Shown here: positions 48,301 through 59,534 of the stretch, piece after piece
Numbering within the stretch: the stretch's first letter is position 1
How the letters are laid out: each line of letters opens with the position of its first letter
Assembly (NCBI GenBank): GCA_038501625.1
Contig: JAZAYU010000224.1
Coordinates: 496,001-560,000 of the forward strand
Source: Corbicula japonica
Taxonomy: Eukaryota > Mollusca > Bivalvia > Venerida > Cyrenidae
Direction of reading: 5' to 3'
Length of the DNA stretch: 64,000 bases
Program-made: the position numbers and the translations under genes
The notes under the pieces: generated by a model
Told to the model about the DNA's origin: nothing
Databases searched by the model: none
What the model saw: only the letters and a program-made list of their open reading frames with translations

Positions 48301-48691
48301 AGGCATCCGTTAGTAATACACTTGCAACGTATAATCAGTAATGTACATCCCACATCTACATTAATCAAAAAAGAACTTAGGTAAACTAGAAACATTTTTA
48401 CGAATAAAGAGTCATCTTTGTATAGTTCGTCTCCAGGTTAACGTCATACCCATGTTTGTATCCATGTCTATATTCTTAAACTATTCTGAGAGGTGCCTAA
48501 AACTATGCTGACACATACGCTACATTAAAGGTCTTTTAAAAGCCACAATGTGTTTTTTTCTGACAGATCTCCAGACAGATATATACCTCCATTGGTCATA
48601 TCTTTCTTTTTTCAAGTAAAGTTAGGATTGTTCAAGTTATCAGCTGTTTCTACATATGTGCTTTCAATGATCTTGCCTGACAAGAAGTTTA

Positions 48692-48900
48692 TTATATCGC
48701 GGATTCGTTCATTGAATTTTGTGAGAGGTGTATCAGCAAATGTGCCTTAAGGGAACCCTTCTGACTGAATCTTCGTTGACAAATTCTGCATTCAAAAGGT
48801 TTATCTCCAGTGTGGATTCGCAAATGAACATCTCGATTCTGCTTTGTTTTGAACACTTTGCCACAAATATTGCAGACGGTCTTTGACGGATCCTTATAAT
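48692..48900 (-). CDS. Terminal zinc-finger exon T12
   Basis: Acceptor TTTTATTTCAG, then AT plus 68 codons and TAA. YKDPSKTV precedes finger 1 (C9, C12, H25, H29; helix T/Q/N/V, with NRDVH) and finger 2 (C37, C40, H53, H57; helix Q/G/S/A), joined by HTGDKPF; the tail LSQNSMNESAI is polar. Helix 1 is identical to that of T8 (TKQNRDV), though the rest differs. A longer open stretch in another frame over the same bases is shadow: only this frame has both Cys/His sets and the array phase. Confidence 0.92.
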
Positions 48901-50240
48901 CTGAAATAAAAACACGAAAAAAAGTTCAAAGCTGGGAAAACATGTTTAAGAAATGAATAATTAAATATGCTATTCGCACAACATGTGGCTCTAACATACT
49001 TGTATGTTTCTATTACAAGTTGCTTTGTCAGTATTTAATAATTGTAAATAGTGCCAAAGTGCCACAAAATACGCCCATCGACGAATGGGTGTTCCCATTA
49101 TATGACCGCTCTTCGAATGGCGTTCAAAAATGTAGATAGACATATTTTATTAACATCCCCATCAGTATTAGAGGCAAGTAAGTTGCACATAAATATTGCA
49201 ATCTGGATGTAACAAATATGATAAAGAAAATGGCAATTTTTAAGAGAATGTAATTGCGTAGTTGCTTCAAAGCAGTTTCAACCATACAGAGTTTGCAATA
49301 AGATTTGAAAGATATATCCCATTTTTATTCAGAAACGAGATTATAATTTTAGTGATTTTAAGTCAATCATTACAAGAATGGAAATATTTAGAGTGCTCCG
49401 ATAAGTAACTTCGTAGCTGAATATACAGTAAGCGCTAATGCTTACATGACGTCTGGTGTCAGTGTTCATGAGTATTTAAACAAAAGATGCCAGTCAATAT
49501 AGTGCGACACCTATCCAAATCTGGGACAAAATAATTATAGTATAGAAACAATTAGTGGTGAAAAGTAAAACTACAAACCAGATTGGTGTTAAGATGAACA
49601 TTTGTGTCGCCCTCAGGTACTTTGTCAGAATAGAAGTGCAAAAAAAAACAGGAATATAACTCAGTCAAATGTGACCTTGTGCTACAGATTAAGGCCTCAC
49701 AACTGTTGGCATAACCAATATAACTAAAGTTTAAAGCAGAAATATTTAACAAAGGGATCGCTCACAATCGTTACCGCTGGTGAAGCGAAAAGAATGTTCT
49801 GCAAAGTTCCGGTGACAGTACTGTCAACGTTTATTTTGATCAAGAAAAGTACGTGGTCGAAATTGACTCTTTTTTAACATTTCAATCATTTCTTCAGAAA
49901 AAGGGGACGGTGATTCGATGTTGGATTTATCAGCAAGCTGGTATGATACCAATATATCAAATTATCGTTGTTATGAAGAACATTTCGACTCTAAATTGAG
50001 TGAAATTCAACGATGGGTGAAGAGTTTTTGTGCTTTTATGCAGTGTTTAGTTGTATTTGTTCCGTTGTTTTTTCCCCAGTGGCCGGTTTAACTCTGTAAG
50101 CTGTTTTAATGAAAATGCTGGCCAAATTTTTACGGTAGCGGTTGTGCATTTGAGGTGATTGTTGTGAAAGAGCATTTATATACAGAACGATATTCAATGA
50201 TATACCCTGAAAAAATTTACATCAACGTTCTGGTTCTACG
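48901..50240. other. Intron with a transposon end fragment
   Basis: At 49602-49755 TTTGTGTCGCCCTCAGGTAC and GTGACCTTG match the left end of the element at 26893; the right end is missing. Nothing else recognised. Confidence 0.45.
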
Positions 50241-50440
50241 TCAAATGTGTATATCATTCATATGCACGGTCATGTGGCTCCTCAGATGGCTGTTTTGATA
50301 AAACCTCTTGTTGCACATTTTGCATTCAAACGGTCGGATTCCAAGATGCACTCTCGTGTGTACGTCCCGGTTTCTTCTACTTTTGAAATTTTTGCCACAA
50401 AAATTACACTGTGTGTCCGTGAGTTTCGAAGAAACTACAT
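50241..50440 (-). CDS. Terminal zinc-finger exon T11
   Basis: Acceptor ACTTCTTTTCAG, then AT plus 65 codons and TGA. VVSSKLTDTQ precedes finger 1 (C11, C14, H27, H31; helix S/R/N/V, NRDVH) and finger 2 (C39, C42, H55, H59; helix Q/S/H/S), joined by HLGIRPF; the tail is MNDIHI. T10 is the sister exon: HLGIRPFECKMC, KRFYQ and HMTVH are common to both, and the differences fall in helix 1 and at the ends. Confidence 0.93.
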
Positions 50441-50669
50441 CTGAAAAGAAGTAAAGGTAATATTACACTGAGCTAATGCAGTGAATTTGTGACTAATAAA
50501 ACTTGCGGGTACAAATCTAGCTTATAACTTCATCTAAAGTATCATTAATGGAAATGAACTTTCCGGATACATTAAATATTTTTAAGGCAACCAATTGAAA
50601 ACTGAAGAAAACCAAACCAAATACATATTTGTCGATTTCTTCGCTGACGAAAAGAGAAAAAAAAAATTA

Positions 50670-51594
50670 AACAAGAGGGCCAATTGGCCCTAAATTGCTC
50701 ACCTGTCAAACTTGATCTAGATATCAATGAGATAAACATTCTGACCAAGTTTGAAGAAGATCGGACCAAAATTAAGACCGCTAGAGTGCAGACAAGATTT
50801 TTATATAATTTGACCTAGTGACCTAGATTTCAAGGTCACATAACCCAGTTTCAAACTTGACCTAGATATCATCGAAATATACTTTCTGACCAAGCTTGAA
50901 GAAGATCCAACCAAAATTAAGACCTCTAGAGTGCAGACAAGCTTTTTCCTTAATTTGACCTACCGACCTAGTTTTAAGGGTCACATGACCCACTTACGAA
51001 CTTGATCTAGATATCATTGAGATAAACATTCTGACCAAGTTTAAAGAAGATTGCACCAAAATGAAGACCACTAGAGTGCAGACAAGATTTTTATATAATT
51101 TGACCTAGTGACCTAGATTTCAAGGTCACACGACCCAGTTTCAAACTTGACCTAGATATCAATGAGATAAACATTCTGACAAAGTTTCAGAAAGATCGGA
51201 CCAAAATTAAGACATCTACAGTGCAGACAAGCTTTTTCTTTAAATTGACCTACTGACCTAGTTTTAAGGGTCACATGACCCAGGTACGAACTTGATCTAG
51301 ATATCATTGAGATAAACATTCTGACCAAGTTTAAAGAAGATAACACCAAAATTGAGACTGCTAGAGTGCGGACAAGATTTTTCTGTAATTTGACCTAGTG
51401 ACCTAGATTTTAAGGTCACATGACCCAGTTTCGAACTTGATCTAGATATCAATGAGATAAACATTCTGACCAAGTTTGAAGAAGATCGGATAAAAATTAT
51501 GACCGCTAGAGTGCGGATAACAATTGTGAACGGACGACGGACGAAGGGTGATCACAAAAGCTTACCCTGTCACTATGTGACAGGTGAGCTAAAA
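50670..51594. mobile_element. Non-autonomous element with about six 145-bp tandem repeats
   Basis: Starts with the palindrome AGGGCCAATTGGCCCT and then GCTCACCTGTCA; ends with GGACGACGGACG, then TGACAGGTGAGCTAAAA, the exact inverse of the start motif. GAGATAAACATTCTGACCAAG recurs at about 50731, 50874, 51021, 51166, 51311 and 51455 (143-147 bp apart). Same architecture and period as 1980-3281, but the repeat unit itself is different. Confidence 0.82.
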
Positions 51595-52952
51595 AGGTTC
51601 CGTCTCAAAAGCACCGAATTCAAATATAGCCTTCCCATCAAAATTGAAATGAGAGCGCAAGTTTATAACGGTAGGACTGGCAAACAAACAAAGCGATCCT
51701 TATATACACTTTTCTTCGAAAGACACAAAAAAACGGAATACGGTTACAAAATCAGAACGGTCCATTTTCAAAGCCATTTTCTTAACAATAAAAAATTAGC
51801 ATGAGGATGCACAATTACTGCTCATCGGAATACATTGTTGTACATTAAATTTTGTTTATTTGATAACACGATGATACCCAAACAATTCATAAACTCTGTG
51901 AAGAGGAATTTAATCATGTCACACATAATTATCGTAAAACTTGTCAGCCAAACAGCTTGTATTGAATACAATGTATATATCTCCAAGAAAAACAGGAACG
52001 ACTGTCCCACCTACAGTTGATCGATATGCTTTCCTCTGTGGTTGCACGACGGTGGCAGGGGCTTTAGAGTTTATGAAGGTTTAAGGGGTAATCTTGTAAA
52101 AGAACCTTGAAGCTCACTCTGTTTCTTTTATCCCTGCCATCGTGTTATTAGGTTCTTTTACAAGATTTCCCTATATCCTATATCAATTCTTAAACCCCCG
52201 CCACAGTTGTGGCAGAAAAGATTGCGTGATATGAAAGGATACAAAGGAAATAGAATCGGATGTATCGTTGTTGTTGATGTTGGTATTTATGGTGTGCTTA
52301 GAATAGAAAAACCATGGTTACAAGTGTCAGAAACAACAAGTTAAAAAATAACGATTTATTTAAAGAACACAATACAACAATTATATTACAAAATATATAA
52401 AGGAACCAAATACCAATAATCACATGTTTACAATACAACAAACTCTTAATTAATAAGTCATAAATAGGCTATATGCCTTTTTTTAACAAACGTATCTGCT
52501 TCTGTTTACTACATCAAATTAACCATTCAAAGGTAAATCACAAAACCATTGTACAGCACAACCTGTGCCCAAGACAACCTTCAAACAAAGGCTACATTTA
52601 ATATGTCCCACTGACATTTTTAAAAGGGCAAATTCGCCTGTAAACTAAGACCACCTGTCTTCAATGACCACTTTAGCACTTTAGGTTTTCTAGGTTTTTA
52701 TATACGTTTTTATGTTTTCCCTAGAGTGGTCTTTGAAGACTGGTTTGACTTCTGATTCAGCGTTCTATATAATGTACAATAGATGCGTTCACAATTCTCT
52801 AACATTAAAAAATGGAGAAAAATGATTCAGTCTCAAAATCTTAACTTAAGTGCAACGGTGGCCTTATTGTGCATTTATGCCGGACAGAAATAAAATGAGC
52901 GCATTTTCCCGATTCTTAAATACTTTTTTGTGCAATTGGCGTAATTCATGTT
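51595..52952. other. Intron with a short nested palindrome
   Basis: At 52040-52205 GGTAATCTTGTAAAAGAACCT is followed 43 bp later by its inverse, with GGCAGGGG...CCCCCGCC further out; likely a small hairpin MITE. The rest shows nothing recognised. Confidence 0.55.
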
Positions 52953-53161
52953 TTACATACAGTCTAGATTCATTTCTTTCAAATGCACAGTCATATGCCC
53001 TTTCAAATGACTTTTCTGATAAAATCTTTTGTGACACATTTTACACTCAAATGGTCGAATTCCAAGGTGTACTCTCATGTGAACATCTCTGTTGTTTTTG
53101 TTTCTAAATACTTTGCCGCAAACATTACACAATGTGTCTGTTCCACCTGACAAAGCTTCAT
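52953..53161 (-). CDS. Terminal zinc-finger exon T10
   Basis: Acceptor AATGCATTTCAG, then AT plus 68 codons and a stop. EALSGGTDTL precedes finger 1 (C11, C14, H27, H31; helix N/N/N/V, NRDVH) and finger 2 (C39, C42, H55, H59; helix Q/S/H/G), joined by HLGIRPF; the tail is LKEMNLDCM. Closest to T11, which lies 2.5 kb downstream beyond a tandem-repeat element. Gly at +6 of helix 2 replaces the Ser of T11. Confidence 0.93.
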
Positions 53162-53950
53162 CTGAAATGCATTAAAATTGAGTTTTAATTGACTTCAAAA
53201 ATGAAATTATTTACCTAAAGCTCTATCTAAAAAAGTTACAATCATGACTTCATATTTTACTCCGCTGAGCCTTCCAATGAGGCATATTATTAATCATTCT
53301 GAGATTGCTGTATATTTCTTAAGTTAGTTACATAATAAACTGGCGGCGTTTTAAAGTACGATGCACATGAGAAGATACACACGTTTACATAAAAATCGTT
53401 TAGAGGAAATAGAGATTTTTCGATGCATTATTTTCTTATATCTTTTCCAAAACTAATAGGGATTTGTTTGCTGGCTTCTTTTTACAAAAATGTTATCAAG
53501 TATTAACTAATATCTATTAACGCTGTTTTAAACTAAAATTAAGAGCAATCAGCAAAAAAAAAACAATATTAGATGCTGTTTTGAGTTTCATATTTTTTAA
53601 CATAATAAAACACTTTCGATCAATTTTAATGTTCCCACAAAAATATGATGCATGAAGATAGAAGGAAAACTGGATTGCATTTCTTTTGCCTTGACCCAAG
53701 ATTGAACAGCGTAACTGAACAGAAAGAGACAATGTTAATCTTATCAAACGAATACGCTCAATCCAATCACTGAACATAAATATAAATGTTTAATGTTGCC
53801 GATTATTATGTAATAGAGTTCCATTGAAATATCTACGAATACACAATCATCTTCGGTACTAACAAAACAGTTCAAAGTCGTCTCCGATGGGCCACATTTC
53901 AGAAAGTACTTCATCAGTTGAATGGCGTTATGGGGTTCACTTCCAGTCCA
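53162..53950. other. Intron sequence without recognised features
   Basis: AT-rich; an 86-codon minus-strand frame at 53517-53777 is hydrophobic and basic, with no known domain. Confidence 0.4.
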
Positions 53951-54153
53951 TCAAAAATGCGGCATTGAATCAGCAGCAACATGAACAACCATGTGAGATT
54001 TCAGATTAGACTTTTGATTAAATCGCTTGTGACAAACTGAACATTCGAATGGACGCTCTCCAGTATGAATACGCATGTGAAGATTCAAGCGATATTTGTT
54101 TGTGTAATCTTTCCCACATACAGTACATATTCCGCTATTTTTTCCACTCGAGT
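53951..54153 (-). CDS. Terminal zinc-finger exon T9
   Basis: Acceptor TTTCTATTTTCAG, then AC plus 66 codons and a stop. SSGKNSGI precedes finger 1 (C9, C12, H25, H29; helix N/Y/R/L) and finger 2 (C37, C40, H53, H57; helix Q/S/N/S), joined by HTGERPF; the tail is VAADSMPHF. Arg at +3 of helix 1 is unusual, since +3 is normally small or His/Asn. The Q/S/N/S second helix also occurs in T2 and T24, pointing to a preferred second-finger specificity across much of the array. Confidence 0.93.
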
Positions 54154-55476
54154 CTGAAAATAGAAATGACACACAATTACTTTTACAATATCCCATTGAT
54201 GTAACGTTTCAATTTATATACATTAATTGCTGTTTCGAAATAAACGTCAACGGCCTCGCGGTCCATAGCCTTAATATGTCAGTGTGACTTGTCTTCAACG
54301 GGGCCGTAAGATGATTTTTACCTTACTTGTAAAAAAGCGGGAAATGCTCATCTGGTATGCAAGAAAAATATTTAATTTCGACAAAAACTTGTGTGATTCA
54401 CTGGTCAGGAGGTGCTACCGAGCGATCGCTAAACAAAAAGCCGCAGTCAGAGCGCAGATACCAATAATACATGATAACCATTATTTTCTTGAATTTTGCT
54501 CAATATTATGTTCTGTTCTAACTTCAGTTCTGGCCATTGTTTTCTTATGTAAGTGGCAAATTCGTCTTTTTTATCTGGGACCTCTACGCCGATTATCATG
54601 GAATGGTTTTAATCTTAAATAAACTGATCGTTTAGAATGTAGCTAAGTTGGTATTTACTCAAGTAGCGTTTAAATCAAGCTCAAATCCATTACTACTCAT
54701 GATGAGGCTCAATCAAACCGAACCTGCTATATTTATATATCCTGTAAGGTTGCTTTTCAAAGTTCCATTTTCATTTATTGCAAAAAAGCCCTTTAGTTTT
54801 TATTTTCCCAAATGTCTATGGAAATTCTTTTCATATCAATGTTAATGTTACAAAACAGGATTTCTTCACAGAAATTTTATTTCTTTTTTCATACTAGTAC
54901 CTGAAGATTGCTTTATTAACAGTCTATTGAGTTTTAAAGATATTACTTTTTTCGCATAATTCCATTTTCCGGGTTTTACTTTTGAAAAGGTTTACAATTT
55001 ATTTGTAAAATAAATGAAACTGTGAGATTTATTCTTTAAAAAAATGATTATGTTTTACTAGGTTTTTAACTCGGTTATTCTATTCTTCTGAGCAAATGCA
55101 TACAACTTCAACAAACCAAACAAAACTCCAAACAAACTACGCGGTTTGCTATTTTTATTTTTTTTTTAATTAATGAGTAAACAGCCTTCAGCAACGAACA
55201 TTTAATCTGACGATAGTATAGAATTCTCTGTAGAAACCTTCTTAAATCTCCTAATTACGTTATAATGTATCAAATGACCCGTTTTAGACAAGATTGTTTT
55301 GTTCACATGATTGACGATTTTGTATCAGTATAATACATTAAAATCACATTCTCGTTTAGTTCTTTTAAATATGAATAGAATGTCCAGTTATTTCTGTTCA
55401 GTGTTTTAAGGTGGTGTGCAATGCCGACTGGTTGATCAAATGTAATTTCCTTTCACAATTCCAATATTTCAGCTGA
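54154..55476. other. Intron sequence without recognised features
   Basis: A 112-codon plus-strand frame at 54284-54622 lacks splice context and similarity to anything I recognise. The remainder is AT-rich. Confidence 0.35.
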
Positions 55477-55652
55477 TTATTTATAATGAACAAGCATGTG
55501 AACTTTGAGATTTGATTTCTGTGTAAATGTTTTTGAACACACGGAACATTGAAATGGCCTGACACCGAGATGGATTCTCATGTGCACGTCTCTGTTCTGT
55601 TTGGTTCTGTAGGTCTTCCCACATAACGAACACGGGAAACGAGATTCGGCAT
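55477..55652 (-). CDS. Terminal zinc-finger exon T8
   Basis: Acceptor TTTTTGATTTCAG, then AT plus 57 codons and a stop. AESRFP precedes finger 1 (C7, C10, H23, H27; helix T/Q/N/V, NRDVH) and finger 2 (C35, C38, H51, H55; helix Q/S/N/V), joined by HLGVRPF; the tail is YK. Helix 1 equals that of T12, while HLG-RPF recalls T10 and T11, so it belongs to the NRDVH subfamily but sits apart from the others, with T9 in between. Confidence 0.93.
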
Positions 55653-56185
55653 CTGAAATCAAAAATCACTTCTAATTAGTAATGCTGAATATTACTGATG
55701 AAATACTACAGCAAATACAGAAAACACGCTACGATTATATTGTTTATTGTCAGTTTTATTTACTAAAATTACATAGAAAAAGACGCTTTGCATAACTAAA
55801 AGCTTTTACCTCAACATAGAGCAAAAATAAAAACAAACATACAAGCTTATTCACCATTTAACCATTCTTGCCGCAAACAAATTAAGAAAACCATTAGGCT
55901 GCATATATATGGTGGATGTACATTGAGTCTGTCATATTACACCAGCGAAAGATTTGAACACGTGGTGCATGTCGATGTCACTTGGTTTATACACTTTTTC
56001 TATCCACCACTCTTGAATCTTCACAAATAAGCAAGCGAGCAATTTCTTAAATAATCTAAGTTGAACGCAAACAATATGTTTTTATGGCTAAATGCAGCAA
56101 TTGATATTGTTATTTAAATATGTCATGCGGACCGAGATTTCCCAGTGATCTTTTTTCCAGAATATATATATAATGTATATTCATC
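55653..56185. other. Intron/UTR sequence without recognised features
   Basis: About 530 bp between T7 and T8; nothing recognised. Confidence 0.4.
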
Positions 56186-56385
56186 TCATCTTTGTGAAAA
56201 ATGAACCATCATATGAGCCTTTAGGTTTGATTTCTGGTTAAATCCTTTCCCGCACACTTGACATGACCAAGGTTTTTCCCCTGTATGCAGTAATTGATGT
56301 CTCTTCAGAACCGCCCTTGTTGAAAAGTACTTATGACAGGTAAGACACTGAAAATTTCCGTTTTTACTCCTCTCGACTGATGAAT
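56186..56385 (-). CDS. Terminal zinc-finger exon T7
   Basis: Acceptor TTTATGTTTTCAG, then AT plus 65 codons and a stop. SSVERSKNGNFQ precedes finger 1 (C13, C16, H29, H33; helix T/A/V/R) and finger 2 (C41, C44, H57, H61; helix Q/S/N/A), joined by the consensus HTGEKPW; the tail is FSQR. Sister of T6, 350 bp upstream (FST.(A/Q)VL.RH). The short gap means the T6 3'UTR and the T7 acceptor region overlap or nearly touch. Confidence 0.93.
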
Positions 56386-56735
56386 CTGAAAACATAAAGG
56401 CGTCAGCCATGTAAAATTTACGGATTTTATATATTTTTAATAGCAGTTGTTGTCAAGGTAAAATAAGAGCACAATGAAAAAGCTTGATTTCTTTATTTTC
56501 ACATGATAGGTATTACTACAACAACTACATAATTATGCATTCAGTTGCATGTGTAGAATGATTCGCGATTGTCGAAATCCTGATGTTCGTCACTTTTAAA
56601 CAGCGTTATAGATCTTCAATCAGCACAATATCTTAATGTTAAAACTTGATCTAGTTGCGCTAAAATCTAACTAGATTTTGTCCATTTGTCCACGATATCA
56701 ATTGTTAATTAGGAATTGCGCCTGTGTTGTAATAT

Positions 56736-56950
56736 TTAATCCTTCAGTATATTCATATTGTATTTGAGATGTGTAACCATGTGCGACTTAAGATGAGGCT
56801 TTTGTGTAAACGTCTTTCCGCAAGTTTGACAGGCAAATGGTCGTTCCCCTGTGTGCAAGATGAGATGTCTCTGAAGCACTTGTTTAGTTGAGAAACATTT
56901 TTGACAAATTTGGCAGCAATTCTTCAATTCAGATGAATCTCTGCCTTGTT
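56736..56950 (-). CDS. Terminal zinc-finger exon T6
   Basis: Acceptor TTTTTCATTTCAG, then AA plus 70 codons and a stop. [11 protein letters not shown] precedes finger 1 (C12, C15, H28, H32; helix T/Q/V/R) and finger 2 (C40, C43, H56, H60; helix Q/P/H/S), joined by HTGERPF; the tail [10 protein letters not shown] is 10 residues. An extra Cys directly before C12 could compete as ligand. Pro at +2 of helix 2 (TQKPHLKS) is unique in the array. Confidence 0.93.
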
Positions 56951-57071
56951 CTGAAATGAAAAATGTTTAACTAGTAATTAGGGTGTATTTTATTCCTAAC
57001 AATGCATGCATCTCCCATATTATATATAAACATACCTTGTTCGGTGGCTTTCAAAGTTCCCTTTTTCATCC

Positions 57072-58216
57072 ACAGACACTTGTTTAGGGGTCCTTTGCTG
57101 GCCCTATATGCCTATAGAGCTATATAGGCCTATATATAGGCTTACAGGTCTCTAGATCCAAAAGTGGGCAATCACAAAATATCCCAGTTTTCAAAAAAAT
57201 AACAGTTGATACATTACATAACCATGGAAAGATAACCAACTAAACAGATCTCGGAAAAATACATGATCCCATTTGCACATTAATTTCGAAGACAAAATGG
57301 TAACTTACCGAACAAATGTTGATTCCCGTTGATAGATCCTTTAATAATCTTTCCTATGACATTAGTAAATAAACATAAATTTGTCTATTGGTGGAGAAAA
57401 TCCAAATTTATTATCAAAATCACTGAAGTTTTCACATTTTTGTCCGCGGAATCTGTTCTTTTCCGAAATTATGCAAATTACGTCATTTCCGTAAACGCCC
57501 ATAGTTTCAAAAAATGAGTAAATTAAAAAAAAAATAAAGAAATTATTTGACAATCGTTTGAAACAAACCTTGAAAATAACAGGCAATCTCGGTAAGTGTC
57601 GGTTGTTTTGATGGTCAACATTCTATTTACTTGAATTTTATTTAAATTACACATTGTACGTACAGGAAAAATACCGACGTTTTGCGGACGTTCAGAATTT
57701 TCCACCAAATTTAACGGTTTTTTTAACACGGCTCTAATGCGCAGCCAAGTCGTTTTTCAAATAAACCGGGCTTAATCGGAAAAGAACAGATTCCGAGTGA
57801 AAACTTCCATAAATTTTGATAATAAAGTTGGATTTTTTCCACCAACAGACGAATTTATGTTTAGTTACTAGTGTCATAGGAAAGATTATTAAAGGATCTA
57901 TCAACGGGAATCAACATTTATTCGGTAAGTTATCATTTTGTCTTCGAAATTAATGTGCAAATGGGATCATGTATTTTTCCGAGATCTGTTTAGTTGGTTA
58001 TCTTTCCATGGTTATGTTATGTATGAACTGTTATTTTTTTGAAAACTGGGATATTTTGTGTTCTAAGTGATTGTAGTTGTATCTCATGCTGTAGATCATC
58101 CGTTTATTTCCTGCAATTGCCCACTTTTGGATTTAGTCACCTGTAAGCCTATATACAGGCCTATATAGCTCTATGGGCATATGGGGCCAGCAAAGGACCC
58201 CTAAACAAGTGTCTGT
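57072..58216. mobile_element. Inverted-repeat element with about 400-bp arms
   Basis: Left arm 57072 to about 57465 and right arm about 57777 to 58216 are inverted copies: ACAGACACTTGTTTAGGGGT at the tip, GAGATCTGTTTAGTTGGTTA and TCAACGGGAATCAACAT within, and GGAAAAGAACAGATTCCG near the loop. Arms differ by substitutions and small indels. The tip contains a TATAGGC palindrome series. The loop of about 310 bp has no recognised gene. Frames of 62-74 codons across it are not supported. Confidence 0.82.
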
Positions 58217-59337
58217 GTTTTCATCTATTTATGTATAACTCATCCCAACTTTACAAATCAATTTTAGGCACTTTACATAACTTGAATAAAACTATACACC
58301 ACTTAATTAACGTTTGTTACCCTAATAAGTTTCAGATTCCAACAGGTCTATAGTTAACAGTTTCTAAAATGCAATACATTAAAACATAGTGGGACAGAAT
58401 CGATCACAGCCAAGAAATAAACACATCTGAATATGTGTGAAAATAAGGTATCCACAAGAATTATTACACATAAAACTAAGACAGGGCGTCCTTTATATGT
58501 ATTTCAGTGCCTTCTGTTACCGTTTAGTTAAGAAATGGGAATACTACAGTATGTGTATTCGCGTGCTTAGGAGAACTTATTTAAAATTTAAAAAAATTAA
58601 AATAACTCTTAAGAAGCGATGTCAACCAGTTCCCATGGTACAATTTGTTAAACATTTGTTAATACGTTTTTTTGCAAAACAACTCTCATTAATATATATC
58701 AGAACAAAAATAAAAACATTTCTGAAATTATGCTATTATCCTCCCATATTAAATTCCAAAAATAAGCACAAATATAGTCGACCGCCTCATGGGCGGCCGA
58801 CTAATGATCATTAAATAATGGAAGTTCACCTGATCCAATACCAATGATTTCTTAAATATTATTTATTAAGGTATTTTAATATAACTTACACAGAATCAAC
58901 AAATTAAAGGCAGGATTCAGATTTTAATATAAAACTTTTTTTCCAGTATGTTCACGTATCCTTCCGATATATAGTTTCACCAATGTTTTTCCTTCTGCTA
59001 ATTGCTGTTACACTTTTCTGTTTCAATTATCAGCTATCATAGTTTTTTTACTCTGTGTCATTTGGTATAAGCAATGTAGTCTAGCAACCGCGCCAGCTTC
59101 AGCAATGCCTTCTTCTGTGAGTTTCAGTGGAAGCTTGAAAATGATATGAACGAGGTTCAGATTAAGATCAATCTAATGTCCATTAAATGAAGAGCGTATA
59201 TTTTTCCATGTTAAGCCAACTCGCATCGTTTCCTGGACAAGTTTGTCAGGGTATTTGCAAGAATAGTCGTCTTTACACACATGGAATGTTACTCTCTTTT
59301 ATGTTTGTCCTTTTTCAGACTCTATTCGCATGCATTT
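58217..59337. other. Intron sequence without recognised features
   Basis: A 125-codon plus-strand frame (58437-58814) is Lys/Tyr-rich with no domain and no splice context. Otherwise nothing recognised between T5 and the inverted repeat. Confidence 0.4.
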
Positions 59338-59534
59338 TTAATTGAATAAAGCCTTGTAATGAACAATCATGTGTGATTTCAATGTCTCTTTCTGGGTAAA
59401 CCTCTTGTGACAAATGCTGCAAACAAACTTTTTCTCCCCAGTATGAATGAGTTTATGCCGCTCCATATTAAATTTGTTTGCGAAGTTTTTACCACAAATG
59501 TCGCACACAGCACGTCCACAAGATTCACTGTTAC
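59338..59534 (-). CDS. Terminal zinc-finger exon T5
   Basis: Acceptor CTTTTGTTTTCAG, then GT plus 64 codons and a stop. NSESCGRAV precedes finger 1 (C10, C13, H26, H30; helix N/F/N/R) and finger 2 (C38, C41, H54, H58; helix Q/E/T/S), joined by HTGEKKF, where Lys replaces the linker proline; the tail is YKALFN. NMERH(K/L)LIHTG is shared with T2, and (K)LERHKLIHTG with T3. T2 to T5 thus form a tight subfamily at the promoter-proximal end. Confidence 0.93.

Noticed and set aside
48733..48915. 60-codon minus-strand frame overlapping T12
   Set aside because: Wrong frame: the Cys/His pattern and the array phase are in the frame given for T12.
54284..54622. 112-codon plus-strand open stretch with a hydrophobic segment
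   Set aside because: No similarity I recognise and no exon boundaries; the hydrophobic run is expected from T-rich sequence.
58437..58814. 125-codon plus-strand open stretch
   Set aside because: Lys/Tyr-rich translation of AT-rich DNA; no domain, no transcript signals.
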